The position numbers and the translations under genes were made by a program. Shown piece after piece: positions 1-8,465 of a stretch of 8,647 bases of DNA; position 1 is the stretch's first letter, and every line of letters starts with the position of its first letter. Under the pieces are notes generated by a model, which saw only the letters and a list, made by a program, of their open reading frames with translations, had not been told where the DNA came from and did not search any database. Source of the DNA: Bacillota bacterium (GTDB lineage Bacteria > Bacillota > Clostridia > Peptostreptococcales > Anaerovoracaceae); contig JAEEIC010000282.1 in NCBI GenBank assembly GCA_016281165.1, forward strand, positions 1 through 8,647, given 5' to 3'.

Positions 1-1106
1 AAGAGCAGATCCTTTATGCGCGAGAGCAGCTCGTCGTAGCCCTCTCCGGTCTTCGTGGAGACCGCGGCGGCGTCCTTTCTGATGCCCGAGGGCCTGAAGC
101 CCGGCACCAGGTCGATCTTGTTGAACAGTATCAGGCTGGGCTTGCCCCCCGCGCCCAGTTCGCTCAGGACCTTTTCGGTCACCTGCATGTGCAGGTCGTG
201 CTCCGGGAAGGACGCGTCGACCACGTGTATCAAAAGATCCGCGTATTCGACCTCCTCGAGGGTGGATCTGAAGGCCTGCACCAGGCTGTGCGGCAGCTTG
301 CTCACGAAGCCTACGGTATCGATGAGCACGAAGCTGTGGTTGCTGTCAAGGGTTATGAGCCTCTGGGCCGTGTCGAGGGTGGCGAAGAGCATGTCCTTCT
401 CGAGGACCTGCTTATCCTCCCTTTCTTCCATCTTGAGCAGCCTGTTCATCACCGAGGATTTGCCCGAGTTGGTATAGCCCACGAGGGCGGCGACGGGAAG
501 ACCGCTCTTCTCCCTTCTGGCTCTTTGGGTGCTGCGCTGCGCCCTGACCTCTTTGAGCTCGGAGCGTATCTCGTCTATGCGGCTCTGGATATGGCGCCTG
601 TCGGTCTCAAGCTTCTTTTCGCCGGGGCCTCTTGTTCCTATGCCGCCTCCGAGCCTTGAGAGAGCGTGCCCGAAGCCTAAAAGCCTGGGCATGCGGTACT
701 GCAGCTGGGCCATCTCGACCTGGAGCTTGCCCTCTCTGGAGGTCGCCCTGGCCGCGAAGATATCCAGTATCAGTATGGTCCTGTCGATGACCTTGACCGA
801 CACCGCGTCCTCGATGTTCCTCAGCTGCATGCCGGAGAGCTCGTCGTTGAAGACGACCAGATCCGCCTGCATGGAGGCGGTAAGCTCCGCCAGCTCCTTG
901 AGCTTGCCGCTGCCTATATAGGTCGCGGAATTGATCTTCTCCGCGTTCTGGGTCATGATCCCCAGCACCTCGGCGCCGGCAGCCTCGGCCAGCCTCGCGA
1001 GCTCCTCCATCGAATAAGTGATGTCTTCTCCCGTGGAGGCCCCGACCAGTATCGCCCTGCTGCTCTCCTGCTCTATTACGTTGTTGTTCTCGTCGAATCT
1101 TACCAT
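1..1106 (-). CDS. hflX: Ribosome-associated GTPase HflX (3' end outside window)
   Basis: HflX is a translation-factor-class (Obg-HflX) GTPase that binds the 50S subunit and, in studied bacteria, splits stalled or idle 70S ribosomes, notably under heat stress. I translated 368 codons, open to the left edge, so the last part of the protein (family usually a little over 400 residues) is missing. Visible are an N-terminal HflX domain (about 15-120), the glycine-rich signature with RGPGE at 159-163, a charged helical linker (about 165-200), and the G domain: G1 GYTNSGKS (210-217), switch I FATLD (241-245), G3 DTVGF (263-267), G4 NKID (329-332) and a G5-like VSTK (349-352). The ATG is 12 bases after the hslU stop and in the same frame. 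An in-frame TAA four codons before it limits the start. No good Shine-Dalgarno is seen, so translation is probably coupled to hslU. The family call is near certain; the exact start is slightly less so. Confidence 0.96.
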   Translation of the reverse strand, partial: MVRFDENNNVIEQESSRAILVGASTGEDITYSMEELARLAEAAGAEVLGIMTQNAEKINSATYIGSGKLKELAELTASMQADLVVFNDELSGMQLRNIEDAVSVKVIDRTILILDIFAARATSREGKLQVEMAQLQYRMPRLLGFGHALSRLGGGIGTRGPGEKKLETDRRHIQSRIDEIRSELKEVRAQRSTQRARREKSGLPVAALVGYTNSGKSSVMNRLLKMEEREDKQVLEKDMLFATLDTAQRLITLDSNHSFVLIDTVGFVSKLPHSLVQAFRSTLEEVEYADLLIHVVDASFPEHDLHMQVTEKVLSELGAGGKPSLILFNKIDLVPGFRPSGIRKDAAAVSTKTGEGYDELLSRIKDLL

Positions 1107-1118
1107 CGGCTGCCGTTA

Positions 1119-2543
<1,425 letters not shown>

Positions 2544-2548
2544 TTTAT

Positions 2549-2554
2549 CCTCCT
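2549..2554 (-). promoter_or_regulatory. hslU ribosome binding site overlapping the hslV stop
   Basis: On the minus strand AGGAGG lies 5 bases before the hslU ATG. Its first two bases are the last two of the hslV TAG stop. A ribosome ending hslV therefore sits on the hslU start signal, which favours balanced, coupled synthesis of the two subunits. Confidence 0.85.
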
Positions 2555-3092
2555 AAAGCTTCTCCACCGAGATGTGGCTGTTGGTGTAGACGCAGATGTC
2601 GGAGGCTATCCTGAGAGCCTCCTTCACGATCTCCTCAGCGCTCATGTCCGTGTGGTCGTAGAGCGCGTGGGCGGCGGCGTAGGCGAAATTGCCGCCGGAG
2701 CCGATGGCGATATAGTCGGCGTCGGGCTCGATGACCTCGCCGGTACCGGAGATGAGGAGTATATTGTCTTTGTCCGCGACGAGCATCAGCGCCTCGAGGT
2801 TCCTGGCTCCCTGCTCGCTCCTCCAGGTCTGGGCCATGGCGACGGCTGCCCTCTTGAGGTTGCCTCCGTGCTCCTCGAGCTTCTTCTCGAACTTCTCGGT
2901 GAGGGAGAAGGCGTCGGAGACTGAGCCCGCGAAGCCGCTCAGGACCTGATCCTTGTATATCTTGCGCACCTTCTTGGCGTTGTTCTTCATGATGGCGTGC
3001 TCGCCCATGGTGACCTGGCCGTCGCCGCCTATGCATATATCATCGGCGCTGCGCCTGACCAGGCAGATGGTGGTGGCGTGAAACTGTCCCAT
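2553..3092 (-). CDS. hslV: HslV, proteolytic subunit of the HslUV protease
   Basis: HslV is the proteasome-beta-like N-terminal-nucleophile peptidase that forms a double hexamer capped by HslU. The 179 residues show the conserved HATTI start region, GGDGQVT (22-28), the lysine-bearing NAKKVRK (38-44, with K41 aligning to the catalytic Lys33 of E. coli), GFAGSV, SGTGEVIEPD, AIGSGG and the ICVYTN block near the end. In E. coli the nucleophile Thr directly follows the initiator Met. Here six residues (MGQFHA) precede the Thr-Thr, and residue 2 is Gly, so processing before T7 seems needed. The ATG directly abuts the topA TAA (TAAATG) and is served by GGAGG at 3101-3105, inside the topA end, with 8-base spacing. 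No other start codon lies between this ATG and the Thr pair, so the leader is part of the translated product. hslU follows at once. Confidence 0.97.
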   Translation of the reverse strand: MGQFHATTICLVRRSADDICIGGDGQVTMGEHAIMKNNAKKVRKIYKDQVLSGFAGSVSDAFSLTEKFEKKLEEHGGNLKRAAVAMAQTWRSEQGARNLEALMLVADKDNILLISGTGEVIEPDADYIAIGSGGNFAYAAAHALYDHTDMSAEEIVKEALRIASDICVYTNSHISVEKL

Positions 3093-5183
3093 TTATTTAT
3101 CCTCCGACCCTTTCTTCTCGTAGTATTTGCACTCGCTGTTCGAACAGACGAGGTTCCTGCCCCTGATGACCAGCAGACTGCCGCACTTGGGGCACTTTTT
3201 GTTCACAGGCTTGTACCAGTAGACCTGGTCGCACTCGGGATAGCCCGAGCAGCCGTAGAAGAGCTTGCCCTTGCGGCTGCGCCTCTCGATGATCTCCCTG
3301 CCGCACTTGGGGCATTTCACTCCCGTGCCGGTCACTATGTTGCGCGTGTAGCGGCAGCCGGGGAAGCCCGTGCAGGCGAGGAAGTCCCCGAAGCGGCCGT
3401 GCTTTACGGCCAGAGGCTTTCCGCACTCCGGGCAGAGCTCTCCGGTGAGCTGGGGCGCCAGCTCTATCTTGTCCAGCTCCTTCTCGGCGATGTTGAGCTG
3501 GCCCTCCATATATCCGTGATAGTAGTCGCTGACCACGTTCTGCCAGCTCTCTTCGCCCTCTTCGACCTTGTCGAGCTTCTCTTCCATGCTGGCGGTGAAG
3601 CCGGCGTCGACTATCTCCCGGAAATAGACCTCCATGATCTCGCGGGTGATGCGCATCCCCAGCTCGGTGGGAGCGAGGGACTTCTTCTCGCGGTAGACGT
3701 AGCGGCGGTCCAGAAGGTTGGTGACTATGGGAGCGTAGGTGCTGGGGCGGCCTATGCCCTTGTCTTCCAGCTCCTTTATGAGGCTGGCCTCGGTGAATCT
3801 CGAGGGAGGCTCGGTGAATTTCTGCTCGCTCGTGAGCTCCAGGAGCTTCAGATCCGCTCCCTCTTTGAGCTCGGGCAGCATCCTGTCCTTTTCGCCCTCA
3901 TCGTTGTATACGCGCAGATAGCCGTCGAAGACGAGCTTTCTGCCCGCGGCCTTGAACACATAGTCGCCGTTGACCACGTCGGCGCTCACCGCGTCGTAGA
4001 GAGCCGGCTTCATGCGGCTGGCCACGAAGCGGGACCAGATGAGCCTGTAGAGCTTGTACTGATCGCCTGAGAGAGATTCCTTTATCTCGTCGGGATCGAG
4101 GTCGACATAGCTGGGGCGTATGGCCTCGTGGGCGTCCTGCGCGCCCTTCTTCCTGTTGGTATAGACGTTGTTCCCCAGATATTTATCTCCGTAGCGTTCC
4201 TTTATCAGGTCCTTGCAGGCCCTGTCGGCCAGCTCGGAGACCCTGACGGAGTCGGTCCTGATGTAGGTGATGAGGCCTATGGTGCCGTGGCCCTTGACGG
4301 TGACGCCCTCGTAGAGCTCCTGGGCCAGCATCATGGTCTTTTTGGGCGTGAAGCCGAGCCTGATGGAGGCGTCCTGCTGCAGCACGGAGGTGGTATAGGG
4401 AGCGTAGGGCTTCTTCGCGACCTGCTTTTCCTCTATCGGGCCCACGCGGTAGCTTCCCTGGTCGAGAGCTTCGCGGACCTTCGCGTTCTCCTCGGCGCTG
4501 CCGACGGTGAGCTTTCTGCCTTTGTACTGCTCGAGGCGGGCGCTGAAGCTCTCCTTCTTCTCCTTTGCCGGGCTGAGGCCGGGGCTCGTGAAGAGACCGG
4601 TGATGCTCCAGTATTCCTTGGGCACGAAGGCCTCGATCTCGCTCTCCCTGTCGCAGATGATCTTAAGAGCCGCCGACTGCACGCGGCCCGCGGAAAGGCC
4701 TCTGGCGACCTTGGCCCAGAGCAGCGGGCTGATCTTGTAGCCCACGACCCTGTCGATGACTCTTCTTCCCTGCTGGGCGTCCACCAGGGCCATGTCGACC
4801 GGCCGGGGATTCTTGACCGCCTCGGTCACCGCCGGCTTGGTGATCTCCTGGAAGGTGATCCTGTCGGCCTTCAAGGGGTCTATGCCCAGGATGCTGCAGA
4901 CATGCCAGGAGATGGCCTCGCCCTCGCGGTCGGGGTCTGTGGCCAGATAGACCTTAGAGGACTCCTTCACGGCCTCCTTTATCTCCTTTATGGTGTCTCC
5001 CTTGCCTCTTACGTTGATGTACTCGGGAGTGAAATTATCTTCTATATCGACGCCCAGACGGCTCTTGGGAAGGTCTCTCAGGTGGCCTTTGGTCGCTACG
5101 ACCCTGTAACGGCTGCCGAGGAACTTCTCTATGGTCCTGGCCTTGGACGGAGACTCTACTATGACGAGATTTTTCGCTGCCAT
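3093..5183 (-). CDS. topA: DNA topoisomerase I (type IA)
   Basis: TopA relaxes negatively supercoiled DNA by cutting one strand and passing the other through a 5'-phosphotyrosine intermediate. In 696 residues I see the Toprim domain at the N-terminus, with VIVESPSKA (7-15, catalytic-type E10) and the metal-binding DPDRE (83-87). These are followed by the central gate domains with the active-site tyrosine Y307 in TYIRTDS. The C-terminus has three zinc ribbons: C584/C587/C604/C610, C624/C627/C645/C651 and C664/C667/C680/C685. The start is the ATG giving MAAKNLVIVE, preceded by a G-rich Shine-Dalgarno. A longer reading from a TTG at 5252 is rejected because that TTG is the first half of the promoter -35 box and family alignment starts at VIVESPSKA. 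It begins a new unit after the dprA terminator, and its stop abuts the hslV ATG. The trmFO and xerC genes often found after topA in Bacillota are not here. Confidence 0.98.
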   Translation of the reverse strand: MAAKNLVIVESPSKARTIEKFLGSRYRVVATKGHLRDLPKSRLGVDIEDNFTPEYINVRGKGDTIKEIKEAVKESSKVYLATDPDREGEAISWHVCSILGIDPLKADRITFQEITKPAVTEAVKNPRPVDMALVDAQQGRRVIDRVVGYKISPLLWAKVARGLSAGRVQSAALKIICDRESEIEAFVPKEYWSITGLFTSPGLSPAKEKKESFSARLEQYKGRKLTVGSAEENAKVREALDQGSYRVGPIEEKQVAKKPYAPYTTSVLQQDASIRLGFTPKKTMMLAQELYEGVTVKGHGTIGLITYIRTDSVRVSELADRACKDLIKERYGDKYLGNNVYTNRKKGAQDAHEAIRPSYVDLDPDEIKESLSGDQYKLYRLIWSRFVASRMKPALYDAVSADVVNGDYVFKAAGRKLVFDGYLRVYNDEGEKDRMLPELKEGADLKLLELTSEQKFTEPPSRFTEASLIKELEDKGIGRPSTYAPIVTNLLDRRYVYREKKSLAPTELGMRITREIMEVYFREIVDAGFTASMEEKLDKVEEGEESWQNVVSDYYHGYMEGQLNIAEKELDKIELAPQLTGELCPECGKPLAVKHGRFGDFLACTGFPGCRYTRNIVTGTGVKCPKCGREIIERRSRKGKLFYGCSGYPECDQVYWYKPVNKKCPKCGSLLVIRGRNLVCSNSECKYYEKKGSEDK

Positions 5184-5189
5184 TCGCTT

Positions 5190-5195
5190 CCCCCC
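5190..5195 (-). promoter_or_regulatory. topA ribosome binding site (fixes the start)
   Basis: A run of six G on the minus strand lies 6 bases before the ATG at 5181-5183. It can pair with the CCUCC of 16S rRNA, with one G-U wobble. It supports the 696-residue form of TopA and argues against the upstream TTG. Confidence 0.65.
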
Positions 5196-5223
5196 TGTTC
5201 TTGTAAAAAATTCGCTACATATT

Positions 5224-5252
5224 AAATTAAAGACTGTTCCTGTCTTTGTCAA
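5224..5252 (-). promoter_or_regulatory. Probable promoter of topA-hslV-hslU-hflX with an internal dyad
   Basis: A perfect -35 TTGACA (5247-5252) is followed at 17 bases by TAATTT (5224-5229), or at 15 bases by the better -10 match TTTAAT (5226-5231). The sequence around it is AT-rich, unlike the flanking genes. The spacer holds an inverted repeat with perfect 6-base arms, AAAGAC (5229-5234) and GTCTTT (5242-5247), and a 7-base centre. That is an operator-like position, but binding by any regulator is inference. Predicted transcription starts about 35 bases before the topA ATG. Confidence 0.65.
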
Positions 5253-5271
5253 GTGTAGATACTGTGTCGAT

Positions 5272-5302
5272 AAAACGGAGCGCCCGCGAAGTCCGCGGGC
5301 TC
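5272..5302 (-). terminator. Possible weak intrinsic terminator after dprA
   Basis: A perfect 7-base stem, GCCCGCG (5282-5288) and CGCGGGC (5294-5300), with a 5-base loop begins right at the dprA stop codon. The lower stem can also pair GAG (5278-5280) with CTC (5300-5302) across a bulge. On the minus strand the hairpin is followed within a few bases by only four T (5275-5272), so termination may be partial and some readthrough into topA is possible. Confidence 0.55.
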
Positions 5303-6413
5303 AGCAGACGTAGTATCTTCCGTCCTCGCATCTGACCAGGCCCTTGAGCTCTATGGCCATGAGCAGGGTACGAAGATCGAGCGGGCTCTCGTCCAGCTTC
5401 ACGGCGAGGAGCTCGCAGCCGGCCCCGGGCTCCTGCTTCACGAGGGCAAAGACCCTCTTTTCCTGCGGGCTCAGGGAGGGGACGCTCCTTCCTTCCCCCG
5501 GTCTTACGAGGCCCAGGCTCTCCTCGAGGCCCTCGAGGCTGTATACCGGGCAGGCCCCGTCGGCGATGAGCCTGTTGACCCCCACGCTGTTGGGCTGGTT
5601 TATGTTTCCGGGCACCGCGTAGACGTCCCGGCCCTGCTCCGCCGCCAGATTCGCCGTGATCATGGATCCGCTCTTAAGGGCGCCCTCCACCACGATCACG
5701 GCCGAAGACAGCCCGCTGATCAGGCGGTTCCGCTGGGGGAAGTTCCAGGCCCAGGCCTGCTCGCCGGGGATGAATTCGCTGATCAGAAGTCCCTCGCGGG
5801 CGATCTGCCCGTAAAGTTCCCGGTTCGAGCGCGGAAAGCAGACGTCGACCCCCGTGCCCAGCACCGCTATGGTACTTCCTTTCTTATCCAGGCAGCCCCT
5901 GTGGCCCATGGAGTCTATGCCCTCGGCCATACCGCTGACCACGGTCACCCCGGCCCCGCCTATCCTCCTTCCGATCTCGCGGGCGGCCCAGCGCCCGTAG
6001 GGAGAAGACCTCCTCGTCCCCACCACGGCAACCGAGGGCGTGTTGAGGAGACTCACGTCGCCTATGGCGTAGAGCGCCGCGGGAGGATCGCTTATCTCCG
6101 CGAGCCTCTTAGGATACTCCTCCGTTCCCCAGGCCACGATACTTATGCCCCGTCTTCGGCACTCCTTCATCATCTTTTCGGCCGTGGCGAGATCCCCATC
6201 GGCGAGCGCGTCGAGGGCCGAGGCCGGAGCTCTCTTGAATTCGGGCCTGCTCTCAAACAGGGAACGGAGCCGGGAAGCATCCGCCGCGCGCACCGCGCAG
6301 GCGCCTCCCAGCTCTTCGAGCAGGACTTTTTTCTGCAGGGCGTTCAGATTCTTTATATTCGAGAGCCAGAGAGCGCAGAGCGCCTCTCTTTCGGCGTCTT
6401 TCTTTTCAGGCAT
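5301..6413 (-). CDS. dprA: DprA (Smf), DNA-processing and RecA-loading protein
   Basis: DprA binds incoming single-stranded DNA during natural transformation, protects it and loads RecA; homologues are also found in species not known to be competent. The 370 residues have three parts. The first is an N-terminal helical, SAM-like region (about 10-75). The second is the Rossmann-fold core, with VAVVGTRRSSPYG (128-140), SGMAEGID (160-167) followed by H171, VLGTGVDVCFPRSN (184-197), FPQRNRLISGLS (225-236) and SGSMITANLAAEQGR (248-262). The third is a C-terminal winged-helix domain (about 315-370). All core motifs are intact and the length is typical. The ATG has an excellent AAAGGAG at 6419-6425, five bases away. 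It lies 33 bases after comM, with a GC-only hairpin in the gap, and is the last gene of the yraN-comM-dprA unit. The three-part layout and the comM neighbour support a DNA-uptake or recombination role; competence itself cannot be shown from this window. Confidence 0.98.
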   Translation of the reverse strand: MPEKKDAEREALCALWLSNIKNLNALQKKVLLEELGGACAVRAADASRLRSLFESRPEFKRAPASALDALADGDLATAEKMMKECRRRGISIVAWGTEEYPKRLAEISDPPAALYAIGDVSLLNTPSVAVVGTRRSSPYGRWAAREIGRRIGGAGVTVVSGMAEGIDSMGHRGCLDKKGSTIAVLGTGVDVCFPRSNRELYGQIAREGLLISEFIPGEQAWAWNFPQRNRLISGLSSAVIVVEGALKSGSMITANLAAEQGRDVYAVPGNINQPNSVGVNRLIADGACPVYSLEGLEESLGLVRPGEGRSVPSLSPQEKRVFALVKQEPGAGCELLAVKLDESPLDLRTLLMAIELKGLVRCEDGRYYVC

Positions 6414-6430
6414 CGTTTCTCCTTTCGCGG

Positions 6431-6447
6431 GGCCGCGCCGGGCGGCC
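6431..6447 (-). other. GC-only hairpin between comM and dprA
   Basis: GGCCGC (6431-6436) and GCGGCC (6442-6447) form a perfect 6-base stem with a 5-base loop. The stem starts at the last base of the comM stop and ends just before the dprA Shine-Dalgarno. No T-run follows on the minus strand, so it is not an intrinsic terminator. It could affect mRNA stability or dprA translation, or simply reflect high GC. Confidence 0.5.
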
Positions 6448-7979
6448 TATGAAAAATACTTCTCCGGCATCCTGTAGCTCAGGGCCTCGAGCAGGTGGCG
6501 GGCCCTGATATCCCCGCTCCCCTCGATATCGGCGGCGGTCCTGGCGACCCTGAGGATCCTGTGGTAGGAGCGGGCGGAAAGATTCAGCCTCGCGTAGGCC
6601 TCCTTCATGATCTCGCCGCACTCGCTGTCGAGGGCGCAGTATCTTTTGATCTCCGCGGGGCTCAGCCTGCCGTTGTGCTTGAAACCTCCGTCCCTGAAGC
6701 GCTCTTTTTGCGCCGCCTCGGCCTTCTCCACCCCGGCTCTCAAGGCCGCGCTGTCCAGAGGCGAGGCCGCGCCCCCTATATCGAGCTGCTCGTAATCTAT
6801 CCTCTCCATGACCACATGTATGTCGATGCGGTCCAGCAGGGGCCCCGAGACCCGGCTCACGTAGCGCTTCCTGTCGCTATCCGAACAGCTGCAGCTTTTG
6901 ACCGGGTCTCCGTACCAGCCGCAGCGGCAGGGGTTCATGGCGGCGACCAGCATGAAATCACAGGGGAAGACGCACTTCTCGCTGACCCTGATGATTGACA
7001 CCTCGCCATCCTCAAGGGGCTGGCGCAGGTTGTCGAGGGTATGGGCGGAGAACTCCGGCAGCTCGTCCAAAAAGAGCACCCCGCAGTGGGCGAGCGATAT
7101 CTCGCCCGGTCCGGGCCTGGAGCCTCCGCCGGTGAGCGAAGCCGCCGAGAGGCTGTGATGGGGAGCCCTGTAGGGCCTCTCGGTCACCAGGGGGCGGCCT
7201 GCCCTGAGCTCCCCGGCCACGCTGTATATCCTCGTGACGTCGAGCATCTCCTCGTAGCTCATGGGCGGCATGATGCCGGGGATCCTTTTTCCGACCATCG
7301 ATTTGCCTATGCCGGGAGGACCTATCATCAGAAGGCCGTGGCGGCCGGCGGCAGCCAGCTGGGCAGCCCTCTTGACCGCCTCCTGCCCCCTTATATCGCT
7401 GAAATCGGGAAGCTCCCGCCCTCCACCCGGCGCGGCGGACCCGTCGGCTGTGACGAAAGGCAGGCGCCTGAAGCCGCTGAGGTGGTCAGCGGCCTCGGAA
7501 AGGCTCATGACGGACACTATCTCCGCCCCCTTCACCAGCGTGGCCTCGGCGAGATTCTCGGCCGGGACCATGAACCTGCCTATGCCCAGCTTCATCAGGC
7601 CTGTCATCATGGGGAGCAGGCCCTCCACTCCCTTCACGCCCCCGTCGAGGCTGAGCTCGCCGAAGCAGGCGATATCCTCGTCAGGCGTTAAAGGGATCTG
7701 CCCTGTGCACATCAGAAGGCCCAGGGCGATGGCCAGATCGTAGTGGCTGCCCTTCTTGCGCCTTCCCGCCGGCATGAGGTTCACCGTGATGCGGCAGGGC
7801 GGGAAACTGTATCCGCAGTTCATGACCGCCGAGTGTATCCTCTCCTTGGCCTCCTTGATCGACTGGTTGGCCAGCCCCACCACAGAGAAGCCGGGAAGAC
7901 CGCTCTCGGAATCGAGCTCGACCCGGCTGATCTCGGCCTCCAGGCCGTAAAGACTTGCTGTCAGTATCTTCGCGTACAT
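6447..7979 (-). CDS. comM: ComM/YifB-family AAA+ ATPase (Mg-chelatase-like)
   Basis: ComM is a hexameric ATPase shown in Vibrio and Acinetobacter to drive branch migration when transformed DNA integrates; it is widespread, including in non-competent bacteria. The 510 residues show an N-terminal Lon-like/ChlI domain (about 20-140), a Mg-chelatase-type AAA core with Walker A GPPGIGKS (220-227), the RAPHHS box (271-276) and Walker B VLFLDE (301-306), and a C-terminal helical domain with YHRILRVARTAADIEG (472-487). Four cysteines, C351, C353, C363 and C365, follow the NP of the sensor-1 region and may bind a metal, as in many Gram-positive-type family members; E. coli ComM lacks them. Length is normal. 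The ATG, with GGGAG at 7985-7989, is 15 bases after yraN. The family is secure; a role in transformation here is inferred from the adjacent dprA. Confidence 0.97.
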   Translation of the reverse strand: MYAKILTASLYGLEAEISRVELDSESGLPGFSVVGLANQSIKEAKERIHSAVMNCGYSFPPCRITVNLMPAGRRKKGSHYDLAIALGLLMCTGQIPLTPDEDIACFGELSLDGGVKGVEGLLPMMTGLMKLGIGRFMVPAENLAEATLVKGAEIVSVMSLSEAADHLSGFRRLPFVTADGSAAPGGGRELPDFSDIRGQEAVKRAAQLAAAGRHGLLMIGPPGIGKSMVGKRIPGIMPPMSYEEMLDVTRIYSVAGELRAGRPLVTERPYRAPHHSLSAASLTGGGSRPGPGEISLAHCGVLFLDELPEFSAHTLDNLRQPLEDGEVSIIRVSEKCVFPCDFMLVAAMNPCRCGWYGDPVKSCSCSDSDRKRYVSRVSGPLLDRIDIHVVMERIDYEQLDIGGAASPLDSAALRAGVEKAEAAQKERFRDGGFKHNGRLSPAEIKRYCALDSECGEIMKEAYARLNLSARSYHRILRVARTAADIEGSGDIRARHLLEALSYRMPEKYFS

Positions 7980-7994
7980 ATCCGCTCCCGCCGC

Positions 7995-8396
7995 TCAAAA
8001 AGCGTTCTCAAAGTGCCTGAGGACGGCTCCCGCGTCCGTTCTCACTATCTCTATCACGTCCATGCGGGGCTGGAGCCTTTCCAGATCTTTGCGGCATCTC
8101 ATAAAGAGCTCGGCGCAGATCCTGAGCCTGCGCTGCTTTTCTCTGTTTACCGCCTCTCTGGGAAGGCCGAAATCGCCGCGGCTGCGGGTCTTTACTTCTA
8201 TAAAAGCGAGGATGCCGTCCCTGACGGCCACTATATCGAGTTCGCCGAAGCGGCAGCGCCAGTTCCTGGCCGCGACGCTCCAGCCCCTTTTCTCAAGGAA
8301 GGAACAGGCGGCTTCTTCTCCCCAGCTGCCGAGCCCGCGGCTCTTTTGGGCGTTAGCCTTCGCTCCGCCCTCTTTTTCGTTCGTCTTATCGTTCAT
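7995..8396 (-). CDS. yraN: YraN / UPF0102 family nuclease-fold protein
   Basis: This is a small protein of the YraN (UPF0102) family, which has a PD-(D/E)XK endonuclease-like fold related to Holliday-junction resolvases; its in vivo role is not settled. The 133 residues carry the family blocks GSWGEEAA (23-30), FGELDIVA (50-57, putative metal-binding D54), FIEVKTRS (65-72, E67 and K69 of the EVK motif) and MDVIEI (112-117), so the catalytic-type residues are intact. About 20 charged residues at the N-terminus (Lys, Glu, Asn-rich) precede the conserved domain and look disordered. The ATG is preceded by AAGGGA (8401-8406) and by a strong promoter. It is the first gene of the unit with comM and dprA, an arrangement common in Bacillota and others, which hints at a DNA-processing role without proving it. 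Confidence 0.94.
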   Translation of the reverse strand: MNDKTNEKEGGAKANAQKSRGLGSWGEEAACSFLEKRGWSVAARNWRCRFGELDIVAVRDGILAFIEVKTRSRGDFGLPREAVNREKQRRLRICAELFMRCRKDLERLQPRMDVIEIVRTDAGAVLRHFENAF

Positions 8397-8436
8397 ACTT
8401 TCCCTTCATCAGCCTTTGCTGCAATTATTTACCTGT

Positions 8437-8465
8437 ATTATACCAGCGCTTCCACGATCTGTAAA
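8437..8465 (-). promoter_or_regulatory. Strong sigma-70/A-type promoter for yraN-comM-dprA
   Basis: On the minus strand -35 TTTACA (8460-8465) and -10 TATAAT (8437-8442) are separated by 17 bases. TG one base before the -10 makes it an extended -10 element. Transcription would start near 8430, about 35 bases before the yraN ATG. AT-rich sequence upstream (8471-8495) could act as an UP element and contains a second TATAAT (8473-8478) with only a poor -35. The -35 lies inside the palindrome at 8458-8471. Confidence 0.82.

Noticed and set aside
2997..5225. Long plus-strand open frames opposite topA and hslV (about 357 and 365 codons)
   Set aside because: They lie antisense to conserved genes, match no family I know, and follow from the rarity of TTA, CTA and TCA in GC-rich sense codons.
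5184..5252. N-terminal extension of TopA from a TTG codon
   Set aside because: The TTG is part of the TTGACA -35 box, the region is AT-rich promoter DNA, and the conserved protein and a ribosome site begin at the ATG at 5181-5183.
8416..8441. Possible plus-strand promoter (TATTAT box) in the yraN upstream gap
   Set aside because: It is the reverse of the minus-strand -10, has no good -35, and no plus-strand gene follows.
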